31,085 nucleotides of DNA from Anthropogastromicrobium sp963652495 (GCA_963652495.1 CAVJTU010000033.1:1-31085), one strand, 5' to 3'; positions 1 through 8,370 are shown, numbered from the stretch's first letter. Made by a program: numbers and translations. Notes: a model not told the origin generated them from the sequence alone.

Positions 1-90
1 TGTTTTTGAAGATTGCGAGAGTGCAAAGCACGTAGCAATCTGGTATCAAAGGGGGCAAAATGCATTTTGACCCCAACATCATGATATCCC
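1..90 (+). repeat. Partial copy of the cloverleaf intergenic repeat (right end)
   Basis: Positions 1-50 match 21335-21384 with one difference, so the left half of this copy lies outside the window. It contains the third hairpin arm (GATTGC...GCAATC with inner GTGC/GCAC) and the closing half-stem TGGTATCA at 41-48. It is followed by a further palindromic tail (54-75) in which CAAAATGCATTTTG is flanked by GGGG and CCCC. The tail at 44-82 recurs inverted at 24515-24553. The copy lies just 3' of the minus-strand alarmone synthetase gene. Confidence 0.75.
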
Positions 91-141
91 ATTAAAGGGT
101 TCTCATTTTTCAGGAAAACATACTCAGACGCTCATGATAAT

Positions 142-864
142 TTAGAGGTTTTCATTTTTCTGTATTTCCTCTGCTGTCTTGGTTTCCTCCCACAATCTCT
201 GCATCCTGACGTTTTCCTGGTGCAGTTCCTCTACGCCGGCTTTCGGCAATGCCTGAACCTCTTCGTTCAAGGAAAGCATTTTGGCATCAAGCATATTAAC
301 AATATCAGAGCAGGCTTTTAACTCCTCATTGATATGCTGCGGTGCTTTTCCTTCAAATTTATAGCGGATCTTATGCTCAAGTGATGCCCAGAAATCCATC
401 GCAATTGTGCGGATCTGTATCTCAACCTTTACGTTAACCGGTCCTGTTGAGAGATACACCGGAACCGATACAACCATATGGTAGCTCTTATAACCATTTG
501 GCTTCGGGTTTGCAATATAATTCTTGACTGTAAGCACCTGAATATCAGACTGGCTGCTGATGCGGTCCGCAATCCGGTAAATGTCAGAAGTAAAGGAACA
601 GACAATACGAATGCCTGCGATATCACTTAAGCAGTTTTGCATATTATCCATGTTTACTTCCAGACCATGGCGTTTTAATTTTTTTACAATACTCTCCGAT
701 GACTTAATACGTGAGGTCACATGCTCGATCGGGTTGTAGTTATGTATCTTAATAAATTCATTGTTTAGTATATCAATCTTTGTTGCTATTTCTTTCAGCG
801 CAGATTCGTATGTAAACATAAGTGTTTCCCACTTATCTATGCGGTGTTCGCTGACTGATTCCAT
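142..864 (-). CDS. relP: Small alarmone synthetase, RelP/YwaC type ((p)ppGpp synthetase)
   Basis: Cytosolic single-domain RelA/SpoT-family enzyme expected to transfer pyrophosphate from ATP to GDP/GTP, making (p)ppGpp. From the 864 start it is 240 residues. The synthetase core shows DIAGIR (about 81-86), PKPNGYKSYH (120-129) and EIQIRTIAMDFWASLEH (148-164). There is no HD hydrolase and no TGS/ACT domain, so it is a synthetase only. The pattern around PIEH...SRIKSSESI and TIAMDFWASLEHKI is closer to B. subtilis YwaC (SasA/RelP) than to YjbM (RelQ). I chose the start at 864 because AGGAG lies about 11 nt upstream and family members start there. An in-frame ATG at 1038 would add 58 mostly basic residues but has no ribosome site. 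The gene is downstream of purA but separated from it by a terminator. Confidence 0.85.
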   Translation of the reverse strand: MESVSEHRIDKWETLMFTYESALKEIATKIDILNNEFIKIHNYNPIEHVTSRIKSSESIVKKLKRHGLEVNMDNMQNCLSDIAGIRIVCSFTSDIYRIADRISSQSDIQVLTVKNYIANPKPNGYKSYHMVVSVPVYLSTGPVNVKVEIQIRTIAMDFWASLEHKIRYKFEGKAPQHINEELKACSDIVNMLDAKMLSLNEEVQALPKAGVEELHQENVRMQRLWEETKTAEEIQKNENL

Positions 865-1059
865 GTAATAAACTTCTCCTACCTTTTTACTATCGTTATC
901 GTAATTCTTTAGTTCCGGCAGACTTAATATCTCTGCCGTGCCTTCACAGCTCACCATCAGTTTACCATACTTCTCCTGCTTTTTAAAGTATTTCTTTTCG
1001 CGTTTTTTATACCTTTTTTTCACATGGTTACAGTTCATGAAATGCTTATTTAAACAGAA

Positions 1060-1088
1060 AAAGCGGCAGTTTTTGACACTGCCGCTTT
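1060..1088 (-). terminator. Intrinsic terminator of the purF-purB-purA unit
   Basis: Perfect 11-bp stem (AAAGCGGCAGT at 1060-1070 with ACTGCCGCTTT at 1078-1088) and a 7-nt loop. Read on the minus strand the stem runs into a TTTTTC tract. It lies 32 bp past the purA stop codon. Confidence 0.85.
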
Positions 1089-1120
1089 GACCATCTGTAT
1101 TTTTGATAATCCTGCAATAT

Positions 1121-2413
1121 TTACTTTAACTTAGTCTGTCTTGGGATAATCTCTTCTCTTCCCGGTCCGTTGGATACAAGCGTAATCGGGACCTGAATCT
1201 CCTGCTCGATGGCATCGATATAGTCCTGGCATGCCTGCGGCAGATCTTCGATCTTACGGATTCCGCGGATATCACAATTCCAGCCCGGCATTACCTTGTA
1301 TACCGGCTTTGCTTTCTCAAGCTTCTGAGTGGTCGGGAAATCCTTTGTTACAACACCGTCGATCTCATAGCCTACGCACATCGGAATCTCCTTCAAGTAG
1401 CCAAGCGGGTCAAGAACGGTCAGCGCAACATCGGTAGCACCCTGCATACGACAACCATATCTAGTGGCAACTGCATCGAACCAGCCAACACGTCTCGGAC
1501 GGCCTGTGGTTGCACCAAACTCACCCTTGTCACCGCCGCGCTTACGAAGCTCGTCTGCTTCCTCACCGAAAATCTCGCTGACAAATGCGCCTGCACCTAC
1601 TGCACTGGAGTATGCTTTTGCAACTGTGGTGATCTCCTTGATCTCGTATGGTGGAATACCTGCGCCGATTGCGCCATATGCAGCCAATGGAGAGGAGGAT
1701 GTTACCATCGGATAGATACCGTGATCCGGATCCTTTAAGGTTCCAAGCTGTCCCTCTAACAAAATCTTCTTTCCTTCCTTGATTGCCTGATGCAGATACA
1801 GACCGGTATCGGCTACGTAAGGAGCGATCATCTCCTTGTACTCCATCAATGTATTGAAGATATCCTCAGCCTTTAATGGCTCCTTGTGGTACAGATGAAC
1901 AAGCATTACGTTCTTCAATGTGCAAACGCGCTCGCACTTTTCCTTTAACTCGTCCATATTACCGAACAGCTCGCTTACCTGGAAGCCGATCTTTGCGTAC
2001 TTGTCTGAGTAAAACGGAGCAATACCGGAACGGGTAGAACCGAAGGACTTTCCTGCCAGACGCTCTTCCTCGTAGGTATCCAGTGCTACATGATATGGCA
2101 TCAGGATCTGCGCACGATCAGAAACCAGAATATGCGGCTTCGGAACGCCCTGCTCGACTAAGCTGTTTAACTCCTTTACGAAATATGGAATGTTCAGTGC
2201 TACACCGTTTCCAATGATATTTACTGTATGCTGTGAAAATACACCGGATGGGAGGAGATGCATTGCGAACCTTCCGTAGTTGTTGATGATTGTATGTCCG
2301 GCGTTGCTTCCGCCCTGGAAACGGATTACGATGTCAGACTCCTGTGCTAACATATCCGTGATTTTACCTTTGCCCTCGTCGCCCCAGTTGGCGCCTACAA
2401 TTGCTCTTGCCAT
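1121..2413 (-). CDS. purA: Adenylosuccinate synthetase
   Basis: Cytosolic enzyme of AMP synthesis: IMP + aspartate + GTP to adenylosuccinate + GDP + Pi. The 430-residue protein has the normal family length. The N-terminal GTP/IMP loop GANWGDEGKGK is present, followed by GGSNAGHT (the GH carries the catalytic His). Further on are a STRSGIAP segment, EGQLGTLKDPDHGIYP and the C-terminal substrate-binding stretch TTGRPRRVGWFD. The start is an ATG with AGGT about 8 nt upstream. It is the last gene of a purF-purB-purA run, 106 bp after purB, and a terminator follows. Its GTP use links it functionally to the alarmone synthetase next door, because (p)ppGpp inhibits PurA in several bacteria (family knowledge, not visible here). 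Confidence 0.97.
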   Translation of the reverse strand: MARAIVGANWGDEGKGKITDMLAQESDIVIRFQGGSNAGHTIINNYGRFAMHLLPSGVFSQHTVNIIGNGVALNIPYFVKELNSLVEQGVPKPHILVSDRAQILMPYHVALDTYEEERLAGKSFGSTRSGIAPFYSDKYAKIGFQVSELFGNMDELKEKCERVCTLKNVMLVHLYHKEPLKAEDIFNTLMEYKEMIAPYVADTGLYLHQAIKEGKKILLEGQLGTLKDPDHGIYPMVTSSSPLAAYGAIGAGIPPYEIKEITTVAKAYSSAVGAGAFVSEIFGEEADELRKRGGDKGEFGATTGRPRRVGWFDAVATRYGCRMQGATDVALTVLDPLGYLKEIPMCVGYEIDGVVTKDFPTTQKLEKAKPVYKVMPGWNCDIRGIRKIEDLPQACQDYIDAIEQEIQVPITLVSNGPGREEIIPRQTKLK

Positions 2414-2474
2414 ATCAGTTACCTAACCTTTCTTATAAACATTCGTACAACATCTCAAATACACAGACGACTTC

Positions 2475-2502
2475 CAGCGCACTCCAAAAATAGAATGCGC
2501 TG
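2475..2502 (-). other. Hairpin in the purB-purA spacer
   Basis: CAGCGCA at 2475-2481 pairs with TGCGCTG at 2496-2502 (7 bp, 14-nt loop). No T tract follows on the minus strand, so it is more likely an RNA processing or stability element than a terminator. No convincing separate purA promoter is visible in the spacer. Confidence 0.4.
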
Positions 2503-2519
2503 AAACTTTGTATTATGCA

Positions 2520-3953
2520 TTATACGTTGATCTCTGCTGTCATACCGAGGTCTTTCTTATTCTCATCGAGAATCGGAGAAATAACATCTCTTAAGAAATC
2601 TTCTACCTGCTCCTTTGCACGTCCGGTATAACGTTCCGGCTTCATGCACTGCTGCAGCTGCTCCTTTGTCAGATGGAATGTGTCATCTGCTGCGATCAGA
2701 TCAAGCAGATTGTTGTCCAGACCATTGACTTTGACATTGCGTCCGGCCTCCATGGACAGCTGACGGATCTTCTCGTGGAGTTCCTGACGGTCGCCGCCTT
2801 CCTTTACGGCATCCATCATGATATTCTCGGTGGCCATAAACGGAAGCTCTGCCATCAGATGCTTGTGGATTACTTTCTCGTAAACAACCATGCCGTCTAC
2901 AATATTCAAATACAGATCTAAAATACCGTCGATTGCAAGGAAGCCCTCCGGAATGCTGATTCGCTTGTTTGCAGAATCATCCAGTGTACGCTCAAACCAC
3001 TGAGTAGAAGCAACGAGCATTGGATTCATCGCATCAGAGATTACATAGTCTGCTAAGGAGGCGATACGCTCACTTCTCATTGGATTTCTCTTGTATGCCA
3101 TTGCGGAAGAACCGATCTGATGCTTCTCAAACGGCTCCTCAACTTCCTTTAAGTGCTGTAACAGACGCACATCATTTGTAAACTTGTGTGCGCTCATTGC
3201 AATGCCGGCCAGTACATTCAATACGCGGCTGTCTACCTTACGGGAATAGGTCTGTCCGGAAACCGGGTAGACACCAGAAAAGCCCATCTTGTCTGCGATC
3301 ATCTGATCCAGCTTGCGAATCTTGTCATGGTCGCCGTCAAACAGCTCCATGAAGGATGCCTGTGTGCCGGTGGTTCCCTTCGAGCCAAGGAGCTTTAACG
3401 AATCAATGACGTAGCAAATATCCTCATAGTCCTGTACCAGATCCATCATCCAGAGTGTCGCACGCTTGCCAACTGTGGTCGGCTGCGCCGGCTGGAAATG
3501 AGTGAATGCCAGTGTCGGCAGTGCCTTGTAGCGATCTGCAAACTTGGACAGCTCGGCAATGACGTTGACTAACTTCTTCTTAACCAGTTCAAGACCCTCA
3601 CGCATGATAATCATGTCGGTATTGTCGCCTACGTAGCAGCTTGTTGCGCCCAGATGGATGATGCCCTTTGCCTTCGGACATTGTACGCCATATGCGTATA
3701 CGTGGGACATAACATCGTGACGAACTTCTTTCTCTCTTGCCTTTGCAACATCGTAGTTAATGTCATTCTGATGCTCTTTCAGCTCTGCGATCTGTTCGTC
3801 GGTGATATTTAATCCCAGCTCCTTCTCGCTCTCTGCAAGTGCGATCCAAAGCTTTCTCCATGTGGTAAACTTCTTATCCTGTGAAAAAATATATTGCATT
3901 TCCTTGCTGGCGTAGCGCTCGGAAAGCGGGCTTGTATAACGGTCTGTTGCCAT
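2520..3953 (-). CDS. purB: Adenylosuccinate lyase
   Basis: Fumarase/aspartase-superfamily enzyme that acts twice in purine synthesis, cleaving SAICAR to AICAR and adenylosuccinate to AMP, each time releasing fumarate. From the chosen ATG at 3953 it is 477 residues. It shows IHLGATSCYVGDNTD near residue 90, THFQPAQPTTVGKR, and the superfamily signature SSAMAYKRNPMRSE with the flexible catalytic serine loop. The reading frame stays open upstream to 4067, but that extension overlaps purF and has no family homology; AAGGTGG lies 6 nt before the 3953 ATG and decides the start. It sits 31 bp downstream of purF and is clearly in the same operon. Confidence 0.97.
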   Translation of the reverse strand: MATDRYTSPLSERYASKEMQYIFSQDKKFTTWRKLWIALAESEKELGLNITDEQIAELKEHQNDINYDVAKAREKEVRHDVMSHVYAYGVQCPKAKGIIHLGATSCYVGDNTDMIIMREGLELVKKKLVNVIAELSKFADRYKALPTLAFTHFQPAQPTTVGKRATLWMMDLVQDYEDICYVIDSLKLLGSKGTTGTQASFMELFDGDHDKIRKLDQMIADKMGFSGVYPVSGQTYSRKVDSRVLNVLAGIAMSAHKFTNDVRLLQHLKEVEEPFEKHQIGSSAMAYKRNPMRSERIASLADYVISDAMNPMLVASTQWFERTLDDSANKRISIPEGFLAIDGILDLYLNIVDGMVVYEKVIHKHLMAELPFMATENIMMDAVKEGGDRQELHEKIRQLSMEAGRNVKVNGLDNNLLDLIAADDTFHLTKEQLQQCMKPERYTGRAKEQVEDFLRDVISPILDENKKDLGMTAEINV

Positions 3954-3984
3954 GCTAAACCACCTTTCTCTTATTTCTGATCTC

Positions 3985-5421
3985 TTATTTCTGATATTCG
4001 CCACGGATATCCTCAGTCGGCGGATCCATCGGGTACTTGCCATTGAAGCATCCGGTACAGATGCCAAGTCCTTTTGACATCTCGATCAGACAGCTCTCAT
4101 CTAAGTATGCCAGAGAATCGGCTCCGATAATCTTGCAGATATCGTCAATGCTTCTGTTGTGTGCGATCAGCTGATCCTCGGACGGGATATCGGTTCCAAA
4201 ATAACATGGATGCTTAAACGGCGGGGAGGAAATTCTGACGTGAACTTCCGCTGCGCCAGCCTCGCGCAGCATATTGACAATGCGGTCACTCGTAGTTCCA
4301 CGCACGATTGAGTCGTCGATCATGATGACACGCTTTCCTTTTACGGCCTCAGCCAGAACGTTCAGCTTAACACGCACACTCGACTCACGGCTGCTTTGCT
4401 TTGGCTTGATGAAGGTACGTCCGACATAGCTGTTCTTTACGAATGCCATGCCATATGGAATACCGCTCTCCATCGCGTAGCCCATGGCTGCAACATTACC
4501 GGACTCCGGTACGCCGACAACAAGATCGGCTTCTATATTGTCGTGCTTTGCAAGAGATCGTCCTGCAATTAATCGGCTCTCGTAGACACTCACGCCGTCG
4601 ATATATGCGTCCGGACGTGCGAAATAAATATATTCAAAAATACATCTTGCATGCTGCTCCTTCGGGATGCACATGCTGCGGTTTGATTCAATTCCTTTTT
4701 GTGTGATGGTGACGATCTCGCCCGGCTCTACGTCACGGACAAATTCAGCACCAATGGTGTCAAGTGCACAGGTCTCGGATGCCAGTATGTAGGCATTTCC
4801 GCGTTTTCCGATACACAGTGGGCGAAATCCATACGGATCTCTCGCGCCGATCAGCTTTCGCGGACTCATAACGACAAGCGAATAGGCTCCCTTGATTTTT
4901 TTCATGGCCTCTGCGACAGCTGCCTGTACGGTAGGCTGTTCGACTCTGGCCCTTGCAATCATGTACGCGATAACCTCTGAGTCGATCGTTGTCTGGAAAA
5001 TCGCACCTGTTCTTGCAAGCTCCTGACGCAGCTGCGGCGTGTTGATTAAGTTGCCGTTGTGTGCCATGCCAAGTGTTCCTTTGATGTAATTTAATACAAG
5101 TGGCTGTGCGTTCTCTCTCGTGGAGCTGCCTGCCGTCGAATATCTTGTATGACCTACACCAATGTTTCCTTTCATTGACTCTAAGTCTTCCGGAGTAAAC
5201 ACCTCGTTGCAAAGGCCCATTCCTTTGTGGCTCAGTACAAGACCCTTTGGACCGTTCGTATCGCTGACTGCAATACCACAGCTCTCCTGACCTCTGTGCT
5301 GCAGAGCAAAAAGACCATAATAAATAGTCGACGCAACGTCATTGCCATCCATATCATAAATGCCGAAGACACCGCATTCTTCATGAAGATGGTCATCTAC
5401 TTCGTATTGCTGATGTATCAT
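3985..5421 (-). CDS. purF: Amidophosphoribosyltransferase (glutamine PRPP amidotransferase)
   Basis: First committed step of de novo purine synthesis: PRPP + glutamine to phosphoribosylamine. The 478-residue protein begins with a short propeptide of 15 residues ending in HEE, directly before Cys16 of CGVFGIYD, the N-terminal-nucleophile glutaminase cysteine after self-cleavage. The C-terminal half is a phosphoribosyltransferase fold with the PRPP loop VIMIDDSIVRGTTS. Cysteines in HARCIFEY, KHPCYFG and GICTGCFNG fit the [4Fe-4S] site of the B. subtilis type, which makes the enzyme oxygen-labile and suits an anaerobe. The ATG at 5421 is preceded by AGGAAGG about 9 nt upstream; a longer frame to 5469 lacks homology. 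It is the promoter-proximal gene of purF-purB-purA. Confidence 0.97.
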   Translation of the reverse strand: MIHQQYEVDDHLHEECGVFGIYDMDGNDVASTIYYGLFALQHRGQESCGIAVSDTNGPKGLVLSHKGMGLCNEVFTPEDLESMKGNIGVGHTRYSTAGSSTRENAQPLVLNYIKGTLGMAHNGNLINTPQLRQELARTGAIFQTTIDSEVIAYMIARARVEQPTVQAAVAEAMKKIKGAYSLVVMSPRKLIGARDPYGFRPLCIGKRGNAYILASETCALDTIGAEFVRDVEPGEIVTITQKGIESNRSMCIPKEQHARCIFEYIYFARPDAYIDGVSVYESRLIAGRSLAKHDNIEADLVVGVPESGNVAAMGYAMESGIPYGMAFVKNSYVGRTFIKPKQSSRESSVRVKLNVLAEAVKGKRVIMIDDSIVRGTTSDRIVNMLREAGAAEVHVRISSPPFKHPCYFGTDIPSEDQLIAHNRSIDDICKIIGADSLAYLDESCLIEMSKGLGICTGCFNGKYPMDPPTEDIRGEYQK

Positions 5422-5594
5422 CTGTCTTTTCCTTCCTGTTGTTGTGACATTCTCACACAGACAAAGCACATCGCGGCTTTCTTCGCCGTGTGTGCTTTGT
5501 CAGCCTAGGTTTCTATGGTGCGAGTATTTCAAGGCAGTTTCTTCGTACCGCTTAAAAGACTCTTTTGTGGACAAAAAACACCACTCGGACACCG
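5422..5594 (-). promoter_or_regulatory. purF leader with a strong hairpin; candidate regulatory 5' UTR
   Basis: About 170 nt separate the predicted transcription start (around 5594) from the purF ATG. Within it TGTGCTTTGT (5491-5500) pairs perfectly with ACAAAGCACA (5461-5470), with inner CGGC/GCCG pairs (5474-5477 with 5485-5488). No poly-T follows, so it is not a simple attenuator. I could not match the leader to the purine, ZTP, glycine or PRPP riboswitch consensus by eye. Confidence 0.45.
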
Positions 5595-5600
5595 ACTTTA

Positions 5601-5629
5601 ATTATATATGACCGACTGTTGAAAATCAA
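5601..5629 (-). promoter_or_regulatory. Sigma-A promoter of purF-purB-purA
   Basis: On the minus strand a TTGATT -35 (5624-5629), a 17-bp spacer and a consensus TATAAT -10 (5601-5606). It lies between the dCMP deaminase stop codon (5647) and purF. Confidence 0.8.
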
Positions 5630-5646
5630 GATAAAATTAGCTGAAA

Positions 5647-6132
5647 TTAGTACCCGAAGGTTCCTTCCAATGATTCATCATTTTCAATCCAGTCTGCAAC
5701 CTTTACTACGCGGTAATGATCCTTGTCATCACGCACGTAAACAGTCTCGATGCCTGCGTTGATAATCATACGCTTGCACATGGAGCAGCTGTTGGAATTT
5801 TTTACATAGGCTCCTGTGTCTGCCTCTACGCCGGTCAGGTACAGAGAACTGCCGATCATCTGATCTCTGGATGCACTGATGATGGCATTTGCCTCGGCGT
5901 GAACGCTTCTGCACAGCTCGTAGCGTTCGCCTCTGGGGATCTTTAGCTGCTGGCGAATGCAATAGCCCAGATCCGTACAATTTTTGCGTCCTCGCGGTGA
6001 GCCGACATAACCGGTCGATACCACCTCATCATTTTTTACGATAACGGCACCGTAACGGCGTCTGAGGCAGGTTCCCCGCTGGGAAACGATCTCTGCCAGA
6101 TCCAGATAGTAATTGACTTTATCACGTCTCAT
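5647..6132 (-). CDS. dCMP deaminase (ComEB-like cytidine/deoxycytidylate deaminase family)
   Basis: Zinc enzyme that should deaminate dCMP to dUMP, feeding thymidylate synthesis. The 161-residue protein carries the zinc and catalytic motif SVHAEANAI (His78 ligand, Glu80 proton shuttle) and the second ligand pair CSMC (Cys116, Cys119). An extra Cys/His-bearing segment between residues 52 and 74 (NCTDLGYC...YELC) is typical of dCMP deaminases as opposed to cytidine deaminases. The ATG at 6132 has AAGGT 6-7 nt upstream; an open extension to 6180 would run into the promoter and is rejected. It has its own promoter at 6176-6205 and lies immediately upstream of the purF promoter. Confidence 0.9.
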   Translation of the reverse strand: MRRDKVNYYLDLAEIVSQRGTCLRRRYGAVIVKNDEVVSTGYVGSPRGRKNCTDLGYCIRQQLKIPRGERYELCRSVHAEANAIISASRDQMIGSSLYLTGVEADTGAYVKNSNSCSMCKRMIINAGIETVYVRDDKDHYRVVKVADWIENDESLEGTFGY

Positions 6133-6175
6133 GCGATTACCTTCTTTCCTAGTTAATGTCTTATTTCTTACGGTT

Positions 6176-6205
6176 ATCATACACGAAAAAGAGACCGCCT
6201 GTCAA
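6176..6205 (-). promoter_or_regulatory. Promoter of the dCMP deaminase gene, nested in a terminator
   Basis: On the minus strand TTGACA (6200-6205), an 18-bp spacer and TATGAT (6176-6181). The -35 hexamer is part of the loop and downstream arm of the preceding terminator hairpin, so termination and re-initiation share the same DNA. Confidence 0.7.
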
Positions 6206-6222
6206 CTCTGACAGACGGCCTC
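6186..6222 (-). terminator. Intrinsic terminator of the NlpC/P60 gene
   Basis: A 14-nt arm at 6209-6222 pairs with 6191-6204 around a 4-nt loop, with two mismatched positions. On the minus strand it is followed by TTTTT (6186-6190). Confidence 0.85.
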
Positions 6223-6281
6223 TGGTGTTTTATTGCTTGCTCTGTATTGCTTACTTTCTATTGCTCTATGTAATTTACTGA

Positions 6282-8327
6282 TTATACAAGACGACGATAT
6301 CCAATCGGCTGCTTGTTGTAGAATACGTTGTCTACTACGATACCTCTCTCAGCACTTGCTGCATGAACCATCATGCCGCCGCCAATATAAATCGCTACAT
6401 GACCGCTGAAACAGATCAGATCACCCGGCTGAAGCTGCTCATAAGATATTGCCTGTCCATAGTTGATCTGTGCTCCTGAGTAATGCGGAAGGCTGATACC
6501 GAATGCTGCATATACATTCATGGTAAATCCGGAACAGTCAACACCGCCGCCCTGCGTCAGATTGGTGCCGCCCCATACGTAATTACACTGACCTACCCAT
6601 TGCATTGCATAATCTACGATTGACTGACCGGTTGCACTTGAAGGCTGGGTCTGTGGCTGAGTCTCAGGCTGCGTTTCAGGCTGTACCTGCGGCTCTGTCT
6701 GTGGCTGAGTCTCAGGCTGCGTTTCAGGCTGTACCTGCGGCTCTGTCTGCGGCTGGGTTTCCGGCTGAGTCTCAGGCTGTACCTGCGGCTCTGTCTGCGG
6801 CTGAGTTTCCGGCTGGGTCTCAGGCTGTACCTGCGGCTCTGTCTGCGGCTGGGTTTCCGGCTGGGTCTCAGGCTGAGTCTGTACTGCATTTGCATATACT
6901 TCAAGGTTGGAACTGAAGTCACCATAGTACATAGTAACGGTGTTATATCCTTCCTGCTTTAAGGTCATACCCACCTGCGGAGAATACCATCCGTCATAAA
7001 CATCCTTAACAGTGCCATCGCTGTAGCTTACTCTTACAAACAACTCTGCCGTGTAGACAACATCGCCAACATACTTGATGCCGCCCTGATAGCAAGCCTC
7101 GATACCTGTGACAGACGCAACTGTCGGAACCTCGACATTGATCGTCTCATTGGAAGCTGCACTGCTCGGTGCAGTGGACTCACTTGCGCTGTCTGCATCT
7201 GTATTTCCATCTGCAGAAACCTCGGCAGACGACTGCTGTGCAGATTCAGATGCTGCTGTCTCTGTAGCTGCCTCGCTGGATGCCACGGACTCTGCAATCT
7301 GCTTAAAGTAACCGGACTCATCTGCAAGCTTATAAGCTGCATCTGCAAGTGCAAGTGCACTCTCCTGCTCCTGCTTGGAGGCCGCTGCAAGCTCTGTTAA
7401 TCCGGAATCGGAAGCAAATTCACTGTAGTAGCCAAGAAGCTCTGCTGCATAAACAATTGCTGAATATGCACGATAATAGCCCTCGCCAGTACCCTCTGCC
7501 ATTGCCTGCTCATATACATTTCTGGAGTAGTTAATGTCAATCATGAAGTTCTCTAACTCCTGAGACACAAATTCATTGTCAATCTTCTGAGCCTGTGCGA
7601 ACTGGGTCTTGATGGTGATGCCGGACTTGGAAACATATCCAACCTCATCATTTGCAATATGTATCTTTACGAAATCACCCTGATCTTCGATGATTGCGTA
7701 CTCTTCATCCTTATATACAGTTCCAACGGTATTTGCGCTCTCGGATGCACTGTCGCGAACACTCAGCTGATCTGCTGTAATAACAGCATAACGGTTCTGG
7801 ATGTTGTCCTCAGCAGTCTTTGCTGCGCTGCCTACTAATACGTAGGATGCACTTACATAACCCTCAACGTCGCCGCAGGTGATGTGATACCAACTGCCTT
7901 CGCTGTTGTCTACGGAATCAAGAATAGTAACCTGGCAGTTGCTGAAAAGTCTGCCGATTGTTACGCTGCCTGTAGATGGCTGCTCACGCACGTTCAAGTA
8001 GCCTGCAGCACTGACCAAACCTACATTAGAAGCATCGGATTCAACAGCAACAGTAGCAGCCATAACGGTCCTCGGTTGTTCGGTCACTGTCTCACTCTCA
8101 GTATCAGTATCAGCCTCAGATGTTGCCTGAACTAACGGAACGAGATAATCCAGAATGCCCTCGTCCGGAGCTTCCTCTCCTGCATAGTAGTTATTCAATG
8201 TAACAGCCATGCCTGCGATTGCACTTTCGCCTTCGAGTTCACCTGCAGATGCCGGAACGAAACACATGCCTGACAACATAGATGCTGCTAAGACTGACGT
8301 AACAAATCTGTTTCCTTTGATCTTCAT
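6282..8327 (-). CDS. Secreted NlpC/P60 peptidoglycan endopeptidase with two SH3 domains
   Basis: Predicted exported D,L-endopeptidase that cuts peptidoglycan stem peptides. From the ATG at 8327 it is 681 residues. The order is: signal peptide (about 1-29); two bacterial SH3 domains (about 102-165 and 180-240) that should bind the wall; a helical segment (about 245-345); a Ser/Ala/Glu-rich linker; a bacterial Ig-like module (about 403-480); a Pro-Gln-Thr-Glu tandem-repeat linker; and a C-terminal NlpC/P60 domain. The catalytic triad is visible: Cys598 in VDCSGF, His643 in SGHVAIYIG and His655 in MVHAAS. A TTG nine bases upstream keeps the frame open, but AGAAAGG spacing favours the ATG. The gene is monocistronic, between its own strong promoter and a terminator. 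Two WalR-like boxes at the promoter support a role in regulated wall turnover. Confidence 0.93.
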   Translation of the reverse strand: MKIKGNRFVTSVLAASMLSGMCFVPASAGELEGESAIAGMAVTLNNYYAGEEAPDEGILDYLVPLVQATSEADTDTESETVTEQPRTVMAATVAVESDASNVGLVSAAGYLNVREQPSTGSVTIGRLFSNCQVTILDSVDNSEGSWYHITCGDVEGYVSASYVLVGSAAKTAEDNIQNRYAVITADQLSVRDSASESANTVGTVYKDEEYAIIEDQGDFVKIHIANDEVGYVSKSGITIKTQFAQAQKIDNEFVSQELENFMIDINYSRNVYEQAMAEGTGEGYYRAYSAIVYAAELLGYYSEFASDSGLTELAAASKQEQESALALADAAYKLADESGYFKQIAESVASSEAATETAASESAQQSSAEVSADGNTDADSASESTAPSSAASNETINVEVPTVASVTGIEACYQGGIKYVGDVVYTAELFVRVSYSDGTVKDVYDGWYSPQVGMTLKQEGYNTVTMYYGDFSSNLEVYANAVQTQPETQPETQPQTEPQVQPETQPETQPQTEPQVQPETQPETQPQTEPQVQPETQPETQPQTEPQVQPETQPETQPQTQPSSATGQSIVDYAMQWVGQCNYVWGGTNLTQGGGVDCSGFTMNVYAAFGISLPHYSGAQINYGQAISYEQLQPGDLICFSGHVAIYIGGGMMVHAASAERGIVVDNVFYNKQPIGYRRLV
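6642..6881 (-). repeat. 48-bp tandem repeat coding a Pro-Gln-Thr-Glu linker
   Basis: Nearly five copies of a 48-bp unit encoding the 16-residue unit PETQPETQPQTEPQVQ, inside the NlpC/P60 gene between the Ig-like and catalytic domains. Copies differ only at synonymous positions. The encoded chain should be an extended, flexible spacer through the wall. The copy number is likely to vary by slippage. Confidence 0.9.
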
Positions 8328-8370
8328 ATATACCAAGCCTTTCTTTTTTAACTTTCTTACTATCTTGTCT

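Noticed and set aside
865..1038. N-terminal extension of the alarmone synthetase to the ATG at 1038
   Set aside because: No ribosome site precedes 1038, and the extension is a basic stretch not found in YwaC-type proteins; I kept 864 but cannot exclude the longer form.
3954..4067. N-terminal extension of purB overlapping purF
   Set aside because: The extra 38 residues have no family counterpart, and a good ribosome site sits just before the ATG at 3953.
5422..5594. Known purine, ZTP, glycine or PRPP riboswitch in the purF leader
   Set aside because: None of the conserved cores could be matched by eye; only a plain hairpin is clear.
6605..6925. Open frames on both strands across the Pro-Gln-Thr-Glu repeat
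   Set aside because: They are alternative readings of the 48-bp repeat inside the NlpC/P60 gene, with repetitive composition and no ribosome sites.
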